Assembly: GCF_020382885.2 (NCBI RefSeq)
Contig: NC_058497.1
Coordinates: 20,204,330 to 20,268,329, forward strand
Length of the DNA: 64,000 nt
Origin: Scatophagus argus
Taxonomy: Eukaryota; Chordata; Actinopteri; Scatophagidae
Reading direction: 5' to 3'
In this document: positions 10,004 through 22,700 of the stretch, piece after piece
How positions within the stretch are numbered: the stretch's first letter is position 1
Layout: the number at the start of each line of letters is the position of its first letter
The notes under the pieces: generated by a model
Database searches by the model: none
Told to the model about the DNA's origin: nothing
The model's input: only the letters and a program-made list of their open reading frames with translations
Program-made: the position numbers and the translations under genes

Positions 10004-13000
10004 TCATCTTTTCTTGTAGACACAAGGCTTCAACTGCAGTCCAAATTTCTTTATATTTTCTGGAGCATCTCCCGTCTTCACAAATTCAAAGGAGTAGAAA
10101 TGAGTGTTCTCTGTGTCCTACAGAAAGAAAACAAATCAGCCTTTAATTACAATCAGTCACTGGGCAGATGTACAAGCTTACTGTAGTGAGTCAGCTACAG
10201 GCCTTCATGTGGATCGACTCTTATTCAGCCTGAGCTGTTTACAAATGATGTTCACCTACCTTTCATATGTCTAACCAAATCTCTTTGTAGTCAACAATAA
10301 AGCAGTTTACTGAATATTTTTGACCTGAGGTTTCGTGGCCACAGCACCACAGTCACACGCTATCAATTATGAAAAATACAGCTGCCAGCTACTCTTTGAG
10401 CAAACTGACTTCTTTAAAAGGTAAAAGAAACAATAAGCACTCTTGTGTATTTGTCTATGTTTAACTGAGATTGCGCAGCTGGAAACAAAAGCCTAACATG
10501 CGGACGTGCACACGCAAGGTGGCAATTTTGTTTCATTTCCATCAGGTTTACCATTTAACTTCGCACAGCTGTGACAGTGCATTTACTGACCTGGTCAATA
10601 TTTTAAAAAACAGTGCAATGGGGTAGCTGGACAAATTAGAAAGTGCTTCTCTGTTCCTATGAAACAGTCACCCGGCTTGTTTCCTCACCTTGGACACCAT
10701 CTTGAAACCCAGATTTGCCAGTGCAGTGATGAAGCTCCGAGGGTTATCGAACCTGCTTGCCACTTCTGCTATTTTGAGAACTCCCCTATAATAATAGTAA
10801 AAAAATTTGATTTGTGCAAAACAGTTATACAGACATTTATTATATATATAGATCTGCCATGCATTTATCGGTATAACATGTTTTACCTCATCTTCAAAAC
10901 ACGATTGGCCTCCGCTAAAAAATCTTCCAGGTTGGTTCCCATGAGAGAAAGGCAGAACACAGCGATGTCCACAGAGGCATCAGGAAGCGGGACCTGCACA
11001 CACACACACACACACACAGAATGTCATTTTCTAACAGTCACACGGATTGTACAAGAATTGGCACACAGACAAGAGGACACACTCACGTTGGCCATGTCAC
11101 ACACTGTCACGAGCTCACAGGCTGCCGCCAAGTCGAAGCTGTGCACTTTGTTCTTCACGCTGCGCCCTATTTTACAGTCCCCACACCCGAAGTCTGCAAC
11201 CACTAGAGAGGAAGGCCTGGAATACATGAGAGAATGTGTGATGGAAATCAAATGATAACAAGCTGTAACGAACAGCTCACCTTCAAGTGAAACCTAAGCG
11301 ACAGAATACACGGAAGCACTGCTGACGTGAGCGACAGCAGGCAAATGAAGCAGCAGTTAAACGCCCGCAGTGCAGCAGTGTCCTCCTGCCTTACGTCTTT
11401 GGTAAAGTAACGTTTTGGAGTCACAGCACAATTAAAAGGCTAAAGAAGAAATGTGAAGGCTATTTTACTCGTGACAGCCCTGTTAATGGCTTGGGCTAAC
11501 TCACTGGGCTCAAACAATGCTTTTTATGATACAGCATTGATCACTGCAAGGGTCTAACTTAAGTGCACCTGGTGAATCGAATGAGCCACCACACTTTTTG
11601 TTGAGAAGATGCAGAATCCTGAGCTGAAATGATAAATAATCTCCTGTAAAGCACTACTTTTTTTTAATTGGATATCGTATGCAGCCAATGTACGGTGCAG
11701 AAAGAATCTAGCACAGGAAATAGCATCCTGTGTTCTTCTTCAGTGAATGGCGTTGGCTCAAGTCTCTTCATGGCATGAGACTTTGATTTGATTTGTTATT
11801 TGTTATCAGGTGACCAAGTTCTACTCTTAGGTCAGGTGAGGACTTGCTGAAGAAAACCTTGAGAGGCAGCTGAAAGTTCCAAAAAAGTTAGTAAGAGGAC
11901 GTTTTCTTGTTAAACATACTGCTCCTGAAAGTCCAGAATGAACTTCCGAGCTCAATTTCCAAATCTTAGTTTGATTTTGTGAGCTGAGATACTGATCACC
12001 ACCTCAGAATTTTCCCCAAAGTGTTGATTTATATGTGGCATATTGTAATAACTATAATGTCTCACCTTTGTTGAATGTAAGCGATGATCCCATCTACCGG
12101 GTTGGCCGGCCACCTCTGAACCTGTGCTGTGTACCCTCTATGGTAGATCCAGAAGGCCTGTGGATCCTGCACGAACATGCGCTTGGCCTCGCCGCTGGAC
12201 GTGCTGTATAAAACTTCGTTAATGTAGCGGAAACGAGCCGAATCCAGACGCTGCTCCATGCGGGACCTGAGGGAGGCAGAGCGGTCCTGCTTCACCTCTT
12301 CTTCCGGTACCGCCGGCTCGTCTTTTGTCTCAGCGGGAGTCTCTGGATGGGCCGTCTCCTGGCTGTGGAGTATTTTCCGCAGCTTCTCTCTTTGCAGACT
12401 CTGTCTTTTGCTCAGCTCAGGTTTCAGTCTTTTCGCGGGAATCTGGTTGTGTGTAAACTCCACGTCAGATTCCTCTGCTTTCTGTTTTGACCCATCAGTA
12501 GATTTATTTGTACCTTTTTCAACTTTCCCAGACTTTGATTTTTCTTCCTTTTCAATCTGCTTTGCTTCTCTGAGCATCTGTGTTTCTGTTGGACAGCATA
12601 TGTCACTGTCTTCTACAGTCTTTTTTCTTTTTTGTGGTTTAAGTTCTTTTTCCTTCCTCTTAGCTGGTGTCTGGCTGATTTTTTCACTGCTGTTGTTGCT
12701 ATATGACTCTGTTTTGACTTCTTCATTTGGCTCGGGTTTCTCCACAGATTCAGCTTTGTTTACTTCCTCCTCTGACTTATTCTGTCTGTATTTATTTTTA
12801 CAATTCCTCTTGTTCTTCATTTTGTTTTTCCACTGTTGTCTGCTCAGTTTCTGTGTGGTCTCTGGTTTCTTTGCGTTTACCTTTGCGGATTTTGTGATTT
12901 CTTCATCCTTTGTCTCTATCACAGAAGTGGCTTTTACCTTCGGCGCCCCTTCAGGAATAAAGAAAACATTTTTATATTATCTCTTCTTGTGACAATAACA

Positions 13001-13985
13001 ATAACATACAACATTAGCTAGTTAATTACTAACCAAATTTGTTGTCTTTCTTCCTCTTTTTTCCCACCAGTTTCTCCTCTTCCTCGGTCTGATTTAAGTC
13101 GCCGTTCTCTTGCTGCTCTCCTGTCGTCTGCTCTTGCTTTCGCCTCTTCCTTCGTTTCTTTCTTTTCTTACTGACTGATGGAGTCTCTTCAGCCTCACTG
13201 TCACTGTCCTGCTGACGGTCATCATTCCTCCAGTCTGGTACTGATCCCAGAGTCTGCAGGGTGCGCAGCAGGCTCTTCTTTCCAACAACCTTAGACTGAT
13301 GAGGGGATAAATTCATTTGATATAATTAGCCTTTTAACTGACTCACTAAAACTTCAGTGTTGTAGTTGGTCAAGGTGGAGCTTATCTTAACTCCTCCATA
13401 TACTTTTGGTGTTTTAATCTCCAACAGTAGCTCATTTTTTAATAAACTGATCATATGTTTTGTGTTTAAAATTTGAAAAATAACCTGTAACTGTAGCTCT
13501 TAAATAAATGCAGTTAAGTGAAAAGTAGAATATTCCTCTCTGAAACAGGAGCGTCGAAGTGTAGGGAGTGTGCAGGGCCCTCATGAGTGGAGGGCCCACA
13601 AAGATACCAGAATGATTAGCTGTGGATTTGGGGAGGGGCCCATTCAGAATGCCTGTTTGGTGTGGTGAAGTAATGATATAAAGTAGTATGAAATGACAAT
13701 GGATAATTTGTAGATATGAGTTAATACACTCACTCTCCACATACTGTTGTTTTATATATAGATCATATACTTTTACAACTGAATAAGCCATGCAACCTGT
13801 CGTGTACCACTGCAGACAGCATGTAAATATTATATTTAGTTGCTGGCAGCTGCTAACTAAAACGAATCTATTATCTTTACCTTGACATTTGTGCTGCTGT
13901 TCGTCTTCTGGTTGTTTTTGAGGACAGTTTTGCTCAGGACTGGAGCGTCTTGTTCTTCGTTCCAGTCTTCATCCTCGTTAAACAT
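10004..13985 (-). CDS. rrp8: Ribosomal RNA-processing protein 8 (nucleolar rRNA adenine methyltransferase)
   Basis: Seven coding exons on the minus strand: 13985-13881, 13295-13034, 12948-12066, 11216-11087, 10993-10887, 10785-10689 and 10117-10004. The frame is continuous and encodes 565 aa (human about 456). The start, [12 protein letters not shown], resembles the human N-terminus (MF.E.EW). The middle (roughly residues 40-340) is Lys/Glu-rich, low-complexity and probably disordered, with nuclear-localisation-like [11 protein letters not shown]. The C-terminal third is the SAM-dependent methyltransferase domain. It carries [10 protein letters not shown], motif I DFGCGDC near residue 425, [23 protein letters not shown] near residue 473, and [12 protein letters not shown]8 installs m1A on large-subunit rRNA, and in mammals it joins SIRT1 and SUV39H1 in the eNoSC silencing complex at rDNA. 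No catalytic gap was seen. Identity is secure. Confidence 0.96.
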
Positions 13986-14110
13986 GATACCCTGAAGACT
14001 GTGAGGGACAAAAACACATATCTGTAAATGACTGCTGGAGATGAGCACAACTCTGCTCAGCGTCACTTATTCTCTTTGACCGCGTTAGCTCTGCAAAATC
14101 ACTAACTCAC

Positions 14111-15130
14111 CGGTTCGTGTCTGAGGAGGCAAAGCGAGTTTATTCACTCGTCAAACTGCTTGTTTCGTTGTTTTTATAAAAATTTTGTATGTAATGAACA
14201 TGTAACGACACTTAATAGCTGGGCAAATTTCTTGTCAAAAAGGAAAAGCCACGTTGGTTTGTCTCATGTGCGTGAAGGAAGCAAAACAGAACTACAGGCG
14301 CGGATGGATGACGCAAGCAGATCAGAGGGATTTATGGGACATGATGTTTTTCTTAGGAATGTTGCTGGAAACCTAAGTTTTCTGTTTCTGACAAGTACAT
14401 TTCGGGGTATCTTAGACAAAACAAGCATCGTGAAGTTGTCCCCTGGTTTGGAGTGACTGCGCCTGCAATTTTCAGCTTTTATCTAATTTTTTTTCTTAAT
14501 TTTTACACGCCAAATAATCAATCAATAATTTAAAAAAACAATAACAACAAAACAGAAGATTAATCCTAAATGGAAATATCATTAGCTGCAGTCCCATATA
14601 AAATATTTTAAAATAGCTCCACCTCAGTCAACTGCAACAGTAAAATCTTGTGTTTACACATATACATTAGAAATAATCCAATTTTATTTAATTATAAACA
14701 TATAAGAAGGTATCAGTCATTTGTGTGCATTGAGTAACTTTTACTTTTAAAATATTAAGTGCATATCAGTGATTATACTGACATACTTTTGGTTCAAGGC
14801 AGGACTTTTACTTGTAACAAAGTATTTTACAACTTGGTATTGATATTAATTTAAGTGCAGGTACTGGCCAAAGGAAACAGTTCTTAGGTTTTCTACACAC
14901 TTACTAAACAATTCAAAGAAGAATAAAAATCCTAAACCATTACCCGTGCTTCGTTGATACTTTAAAAACTATGACCTTAGGGGGTCAATATTGTGACTTC
15001 TTGCAGTTCATTCTGCCGCCTGTGGGGGGCAGACCGCTTACCACGTTACGTTACCACGCACGTACGGCTGTGATGAGGGTGTGGACATCCCCACATCATT
15101 CAACCTACCAGAGATAATATAACGCTGCCA
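14111..15130. promoter_or_regulatory. Head-to-head intergenic region between rrp8 and ilk
   Basis: On the minus strand, a donor (GTGAGT at 14110-14105) and an acceptor just before the rrp8 ATG (CTTCAG, about 13993) suggest a short non-coding first exon from about 14111 to 14150. On the plus strand, ilk has a presumed non-coding first exon ending at 15182. About 1 kb lies between. It has scattered CpGs near 15040-15065 (ACGCACGTACGGC) and long AT-rich stretches in the middle; no TATA box was identified. It probably holds both promoters. The start sites are inferred, not seen. Confidence 0.45.
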
Positions 15131-15182
15131 ATAACTTCCACTCCGTTTAGCTGCATTACACCGCAATAGGCTAATATACCCG
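15130..15182 (+). other. ilk: Putative non-coding first exon of ilk
   Basis: A strong donor, CCCG followed by GTAAGTTA, lies at 15183. The next plausible acceptor, CATCTTTTAG, ends at 16550 and opens the segment carrying the ilk ATG. The 5' limit of this exon is a guess. Confidence 0.4.
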
Positions 15183-16723
15183 GTAAGTTATCGCCACATT
15201 TATTAAACTATTAATTCTAACCTGTTTAAACCACGAAATTATGTTTTATTCGTGCTCATCTCAGTCAAGTCAGCGTCATTTGAGAGAAGTGGAGGCAGTC
15301 CGGTGGTAGGGTAGTTGGTTAGCCTGTTAGCGAAACCTGTCTGTGTCTCATTTTGTCAACCACTTACTAGTGCGACGCTATTAAAGTCACTTTTGGTCAA
15401 TCGATTGTAATGAAAGCACACAATGATACTGCCAGGAGAGGAAGGAATAAGCCAGTTTGTGAGCTTAAATGAGCTGTTCTCCTGTGTTAGCTAGCAGTGC
15501 GGCTACTCAGACTGCTGTAAAGGCACCGAATTGTTAGCAGCGAAGTCATTGCAACACCACACTGTTGCAGTGTTTTTAGCAAACCCCGCTCAATCACAAA
15601 GTCAGCCTACAAGTCTTCTTTTATCTAAATTATGCATTCATGCCATGTTAAATTGAACTGCATTTATAGTTGTCGTTATCATTCACAATAACCTACGTTA
15701 ATGACAATTATTAAGGCATTAAAATTGAAGTGTATGCATTCATTCATGGTGATTATAAGTAGAAGTCTCCGTTAAAGTCAGCTATGATCTCAGTTCTTTA
15801 CTGGTGTAATTTGTTAAACCTGCCACACTCTGTTGCCTAAAGTAATGTCAATGTCACAATTAAGCTTTTTGTTTGGCCCTCAAGCAGTTGAATCAAAGCT
15901 CAGGCTGTGTAAAATATGAACACTGTGTTATTTCACCGCTGGATAAACAAAGTAAAGCTTGAAAGAAAGCTTTTCTTCCATTATCCGGTAATCTGGATTG
16001 TATTTTCATGATTAATCATTTGGTCTGTAACATGTCAGAATCTAAAGTTTGAGGTGAAGTCTTCAAATTGTTTGTTTTGTCAGTTTAGTGGCCCAAAATG
16101 CAAAGAGTTTCAGTGTAGTGTCATCAGAGCTAAGAAGATGCAACCAATTAACGTACAACATTTTTACTTGATAAATAACGGTTAATTGGTATGTGCAGAT
16201 CAGTTTTCTGTCAGTTAATTAACTAAGTAATTGAATGTGCATTTCATTGTTGTAAAAATATTGAGGAAGAATGGAGTTTATCATGACACGGGCTAAGAAC
16301 GTTTATCTGCACTGGTTTCCAGGGTATTATTCACAGCTAAGTTTTGTGAGTCAGAATGCTGTAAACTCCATACCCACCCAGTATTACTGAGGTGGACAAG
16401 ATTACTCAACACTAGATGTCTTGGTTGCTTGGCTTTCTTCTTTTTAGATTTGTACTCCAGAATCTTAAGAGAGAACATATACCTGCCTGGAACAAAGACT
16501 GGATGGATGTGTTAACAGAGAAACCTCCCCCTTTCTGTCTCATCTTTTAGGTTTTGTGTGAGTGACGCTGAGCCTCTCTTATCGTTTCCCTCATTGTCCC
16601 AAAGGAGGAACTGATGCTGGAAGGGGCCCTGCCTGCTGAACCCCTCGGGTTACCTCTCCCATCGGTCCCAGTTTAATTCTGCATCTAATCACACCTTAAG
16701 AGAAGAAGAATACAGCAGGCAAA

Positions 16724-19700
16724 ATGGATGATATCTTTACGCAGTGCCGGGAAGGCAATGCCGTGGCAGTTCGCTTATGGTTGGATAATACTGAAAATGA
16801 CCTCAACCAAGGGTGAGCCGAAGTTTATTTATTTGTGTATCCAGAATTCACAAATCAGTTCTATCAGTCACTAATGAAATGGAATTAAAATGAACTCTTT
16901 GGAACTGAATGCAATATTAAAATAGCACACCCAGGGTTCACCTATGGGGATTGTTCAATTTTCCAAGGCTAGTAAAATGTCATGTCAATTTAGTAAATCT
17001 ACCAATGAGAAAAGAATTAAACACATTGTTTTTTTCCTGGGTTGATGATGGAAATGGCTAAGGACTGAGCCATCTCGCTTCCTTATTATTGAATAATTGC
17101 TAAAAAGTGCAGTTTTCACACTCATTTGAACGACCGGCCACATGAAAGTGAAAAACGTTAATGTTTAACCCTCTTAGCCCTGATATTTTGGGATTACATC
17201 AGAGTCTCCCCTGCATCTACATTTTTCAGCTAATGATTCTTAAACTGCATGGGACTTGCCACAACATGAATTTGAGATAACTTTGGAATCTCAGGGAAAT
17301 ATCAGTTACAGTGTTTTGCTTTAAATGCTGCATTCTTTAAGCCCAGTTCCTGGTGCAGGCTAAAAGCCCGCCTTTTCAGTCCCTAGTGAGATCGTGGCCT
17401 GCTGCTGAACCCATTTCCTTGAGGGCACGTGTTTATGTCCAGGATGCCAGCAGAATAATTCAAAAGCATGATGCTGCACAGGAAGCCTGCTGTGATAGCA
17501 GAATTGGTCACTCTTTCAGTAGTTACTGCAGTTAAATTTGGCCTTACTTAGATAAAAAGAGTGACTGTATGTGCTGAGAATTCAGGCTTCTGTAGGATTA
17601 GTTTATTTTAAAAGATATCTGTCTGTGAGTTACAGATTATCAGTCAGTCCCAAGCTGCTTCTGTATCCTCAGCTAACTCTGTAAAGAGAAATTTGGCTGC
17701 CAGAGGTTTCTGGTCAAGTCGTGATGGCCACCCAGAAAGCTTCTCTTTTGGACTCCGCTGTTATGGACTAAGACTATTAGTGTATGTTTTCATACTAAGC
17801 AAAGAAAGAATGAGTTACGATGATTGAGGCTGCTCTATTTTTTGTCTTTTTTTCACATGTTTCAGTACATTTATGGTAATAGGATGAACAACTAGTTGGA
17901 TTGCGTTATATGCTGTCAGTAATTCATTTGCAAAGGACTTTATTGTCAAGTTTTAAAAGTTTCAAAGAAACCAGTAGTTGTTTAATGTGTAATGTCTTAG
18001 TGTTACTGTGATCACATCCATAAGTGAACTAGTTTCTAACCTGGCAATAATGTGATTGTTTGTTTTATTTTTCCTATTGCTGTAAGACTTTATTGCATTG
18101 AGCTTTATGTGGACCCTGTGCAGCCCTACATGTGACTGGTCCATTAGCTGATTACATGTCAAGTTCCCTTTTCTAGATGATATATCTCCCCCAGTGGGTA
18201 AAAAACACTTATCCTTTCTTTTCCATTTGCCTGTAGGGCTTTATTATATTTCAGTAAGCCTGCTATATCTCAGCCTATCAGAGTACGTTTTCTCCTGTAT
18301 GATCTACAGTGTTTACACTATTGTAACACCCAGACTAAGAGTAGTAGTAGTGGAATGCCGAATCTCCTTACAAGGAATAACACACAGGCCTCAAGGGAAC
18401 CATCTACCACCTACCAAATACCAAGAGAGAGGGGGAGGAGATTATTGTAGTGGAGCAGGAGTGGAAGAGTTATGTATGACGAGACAGAGGATCTTTGTGT
18501 GTGTGTATGTATGTGTGTGTGTGTGTGCTCCCAAATAGTGAGTTTTTCAAAACAGAAATGCAGAGTAGGTTATAGCAAAGTGCCCCCCCCCACACACACA
18601 CACGCTTAAGTGTTTCCTGTATTCGTCTCCCAGTGGTATTAAAAAACTCTGCTCATTTCCCTTCAGCATTTCCTCCAAGCTTACAAGAGTTAATTGCAAA
18701 GTTTAAAAGAAAGTCTTCTAAATGTTTACAGTATAGTTATAATCTCTGGTCTTTGAATATGTGTTACACCCTGGCATTTTGCTAGCTGGTGCCTAATGTT
18801 ATTACAAGCTATAGTTCTGAGTGGACAATGATCACAGAAGGTAATCTGTGGCTTTGTATGATTTTAGATCTATTTGTTTTTTTAAAGTGAAGGTAAATGT
18901 GAATGGATTAGTATAAGGCATTCCGTTTTGTCTGTAAAATATTGGATAAGAGTAAAAATATGTAACTGACTTTCCTGGGTGATGTCCTCAGACTTCCCAA
19001 AAGGAGTGAAACTGTTAATGATTATTGGTCGCTTATGTTTGCTAGTCTGTAATTTTCGACTAACTAGTGAACTGACTTATTGTTTGAGCTCTAAATAAGG
19101 TATCTGGCAGAAAATGTGTCTTCAGCTAACTAACAATCGATTGTAGTTTATGTTCCAGCCTCTCAAACATGCACACTTGCTGTTTGTCCTCTTCCTACAT
19201 TATAATAAACCGAAGTATCTTTGGCCTTTAGACTGTTCCAGGAAATTGTGATGCGTGTTTTTCGCTATTCTAAATGTTTATAGATCTCATAGATCAAATG
19301 ATTACTTGTGAAAACAGTTTCCATACTTGTTGATGAAGAAAATGCTTGTATATGAAAATAGTACTGATTATCAGTTCAGGGATTATGAGGTCCAGTGCTC
19401 AGCTTTGTTCCTCATTGACCCATCTGTGTCTTGTTTGGTCTCTAACAGTAGGCTAAGTTCAATGCTCTTGAGTTTTCTTTGGCCTGTAAGTGTGTAACTG
19501 TGGCTTTGATGGCTTACTGTATTAAGCTTCATCAAAATGCGCTTCCAAAAGAAGCCCTTTGTGCATGTGTGAATGACATGTTTTAGCTTTCCCTTTCACT
19601 CATGATTGCGAGAAGCAGTATTTATTTTTACAGAGTTTACCATGTTAAGGTTGAAACCCCATGTTTTTCACCGTGTGACTCCTGATTTTATATATAACCT

Positions 19701-22700
19701 CTGTGGTGGGGTGGTTACTATTGCAGGCAGACAGTGGTGTAGAGGCTTGCTAAAGCAGGTAGTAATGTTTTCAGAAGGCGTGGTGTTAGCGAGCCTGAGA
19801 TTACCAGGCTTGACATTGCCTTGACGATATTATGAATGGGACATTGGAGATGTGATAAAGAATTAAAAACAAATTGAGGAATGCAAATTATGCGAAATCA
19901 CATCGGTTGGGTGGTTATTTCTAGCCCTTTTTTGCCTGATATCTGAATGAATTGTCAACTCGTCACACTATGTTTCCAACAGTCAACCCAGTGGAGTGGA
20001 CAGATTCAGAGGTCTGGACTCAGCTAAGCCCTTAGTGCCGTAAATTCTGCCCCTTTCATGTAGTCTATGTTCAACATGTATTTTATAGAAAAGAAAGAAA
20101 CAAATCCTGCGAGTGTTTGTTTCTCCGATGTAAAAACATGTCTGCAGAAGTGACAGTCCTACTGCACACATATAAAGTCTTGGAAACGTTTTTATTCTGC
20201 TTCTGTGGATGTTCTTCTTTATTTGTTAGATGTTTCTGTGAATTTGTTCCCTCGTCTCAGCCTTGTTATGTGACCTGGTGGGGATGTCGAGGCAGAGACA
20301 TACAGAGTGCAGACAGGGGCTCTTCCTCTGGCTTTTCCGTCTGCCAAACTGAGCGCTGTTGGCAGGTGGAAGTGCCCGAAATAAATTACCGCAGCCTGTG
20401 TGGAGGGGGCGAGCAAGAGAAAACCCTGGCACTCCAGTGCCTTTGGGTTGTGGGCATGAAGCTAGCTTAAAGGGAAAATCTGTCCTATAAAGAGGTGCCC
20501 CGAGTAGAAATGCACTCAGAAACTTGAGGCCTGAGCTCACATGATGTGTATATAAGTAGTACATTTGAAGAGTTGAATGATATATAAAAAAAAAAAATAA
20601 ATAACACTGCACTATTTTTAGAGCAGCTTTGAATGTAGTGCTGCATCTGATGATTATGTTGATCATTGATTAATGTGTCAGAATCAGAATTCCTTTATTT
20701 ATCCCCGAGGGGAAATTCCTTATTGGTATTTGCTCACTAGAGTTGGTCCTTAAAATCTCTGATCATGAATGGTAATCAACTATATTATAACTAGTTATTT
20801 GGAATTAGTGATCCTAAGATCATACAGATAAGCAGGATGGTGACTGCTCTTGAAGGATACAGCCATTAACCTCACATCCTCCCCCCGCCCCGAAAAGACT
20901 TGAGCTTAACGCAGGAAACTAATAAACTCATAGAGGTGCATCTGTGGGGAGTTTTTTCTCACATAAACCGAGGCAAATTAGCTTGTAGGATTTGGCCTCT
21001 TGGTCTTAGAGGAAATTGCGCGCAGAGCGATCTGGTGTGACTGCAGCGGGTCAACCAGATGCACAGATAGCTGTGTGTTGTGGGACTGGGGGTCTCTGTG
21101 GGACTCTTGGTGCTGTTTTTAACCGAGATCTGCAGGATGTGTGAATACAAGCCAGTGAATTGATGGCTTCGCAGCCACAGAGTTCAGATTCCAGCAGATT
21201 CACAATACTCCCTCAGTTCTAGGATCACATTATTATGCTGTCTGCCTACTCATAAAGCAAGTGCTTAACTTTATTATCTGGATGATTTTGCTGTGTCTCA
21301 TTCGCAAAGAGTGCAAGCCCACATGGAGAAGGAAAGTGGAATGTATCATCAATATATTCTAGCTGTTTTAGTGGAGGATGAGGGAACAGAGAGACCAGAG
21401 TGAGAGGAAGCTCCGTATGAGAGGAAGAGGTGACCTCAGCGGGTCATGAAGGATGACACAATCGCACACAGCAGCTGGACTGTATTTGTGTGCAGCACTG
21501 CTGAAGGAAGTCTCCGTGGGCCTTATAAGGACTGCAGCGAATGCTCAGCCTACAGTTTTTTTTCCTCTTCCTGATTGACTCTCTGTCATTCTGCTCTTAC
21601 TGTCTTAATCTCTCAGTCTTTGTCTCATTTTCCCCGAGGAGGTACAACATCAGTCAGTCTGCCATGTAATCGAGGGCATTGTCCTACACGTGTCACTGCC
21701 AGTGTCACAGAGACAAAGAGGAATGATGAGTGCCGGAGGCGTAATAGCTATTGTCTAAGGCTGAGTTGCATTAACTTCCTTTTTTTTTTTTCAAGGGAAG
21801 GACACAGAACAATAAATGAAAAACATTCTGATTATGCTGAATAACCTAGCACAATGTAATGCTGTAGCTAAAACAACTGTACACTAATTCAACATTCCTG
21901 CAGTAAATTAGACCTTGCACATTCAGTTTGTGTTGAAACTGCCATAAGGAGGTGTTGAGTAAATGTTACCACAATTTCGATGGCTGCAGTTTGCAGTGCT
22001 GTTGACTTTCATTGCGTAAGTTCCCGTTAGATGTTGCTAATATTTAATCTACCCTTATAGATGATGATGTTAGAGACACTTCTCAGAGTAATGCTGTATA
22101 TTCCCTACAGCACTTTGCTAATTTTCCCCTTGGGGATCAATAGTCTTATCTTGTTTTAACTGTAACTGGTGAAATGGCAAAATATAAATAATATATAAAT
22201 ATAATAATAATATAAATATATATATATATACATACATACATATACACAATCATATACATTGCATTACACATCATGCTACAACAAAACAGTCATAGAATTG
22301 ACTTAGGTTTTTTTTTTTTTTGTTGACCACCCACTTTTTTCTGGAATGCACATTTGTTGTCTGTATTTGAAAAGACAACAAACCACATACTCTCCAAAAA
22401 ACAGTCTCAGTTTGTAACTCTTGGCCTTGTGCCAAGTACCACAGAGTTGTTTGGAGGGAAAAACTTAAATGCAGATAGCCAAGGGGCTGAAGTTGCTGGT
22501 ATTCTTTTTTCTCCCTCGAGTCCTGCACTTACTCAAAGTCCTTGTTGTGCTGAAGGTTTCTGTGAAACGTGTGCTGACTATGAATGCACCTGTCTCGCTG
22601 TAGAGATGACCACGGCTTCAGCCCGCTCCACTGGGCGTGCAGGGAAGGCCGCTCCAGCGTGGTGGACATGCTCATCATGAGAGGGGCTCGCATTAATGTC

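Larger units (their letters stand above)
16813..22603 (+). other. ilk: Long second intron of ilk
   Basis: This 5.8-kb intron contains no recognisable exon. It holds a TG-rich microsatellite (about 18496-18529), CA repeats near 18590-18604, a retroposon-like remnant near 20682-20725, and an AT-rich microsatellite at about 22185-22250. Introns this long early in ilk could carry enhancers, but nothing specific was identified. Confidence 0.6.

Noticed and set aside
12258..12992. Long plus-strand open frame of 244 codons
   Set aside because: It lies opposite the large rrp8 exon. Its Ser/Phe/Cys-rich product is what the antisense of Lys/Glu codons gives.
15015..15030. CTCF-like word in the rrp8-ilk interval
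   Set aside because: CCTGTGGGGGGCAG has two mismatches in the core, too weak to report as a site.
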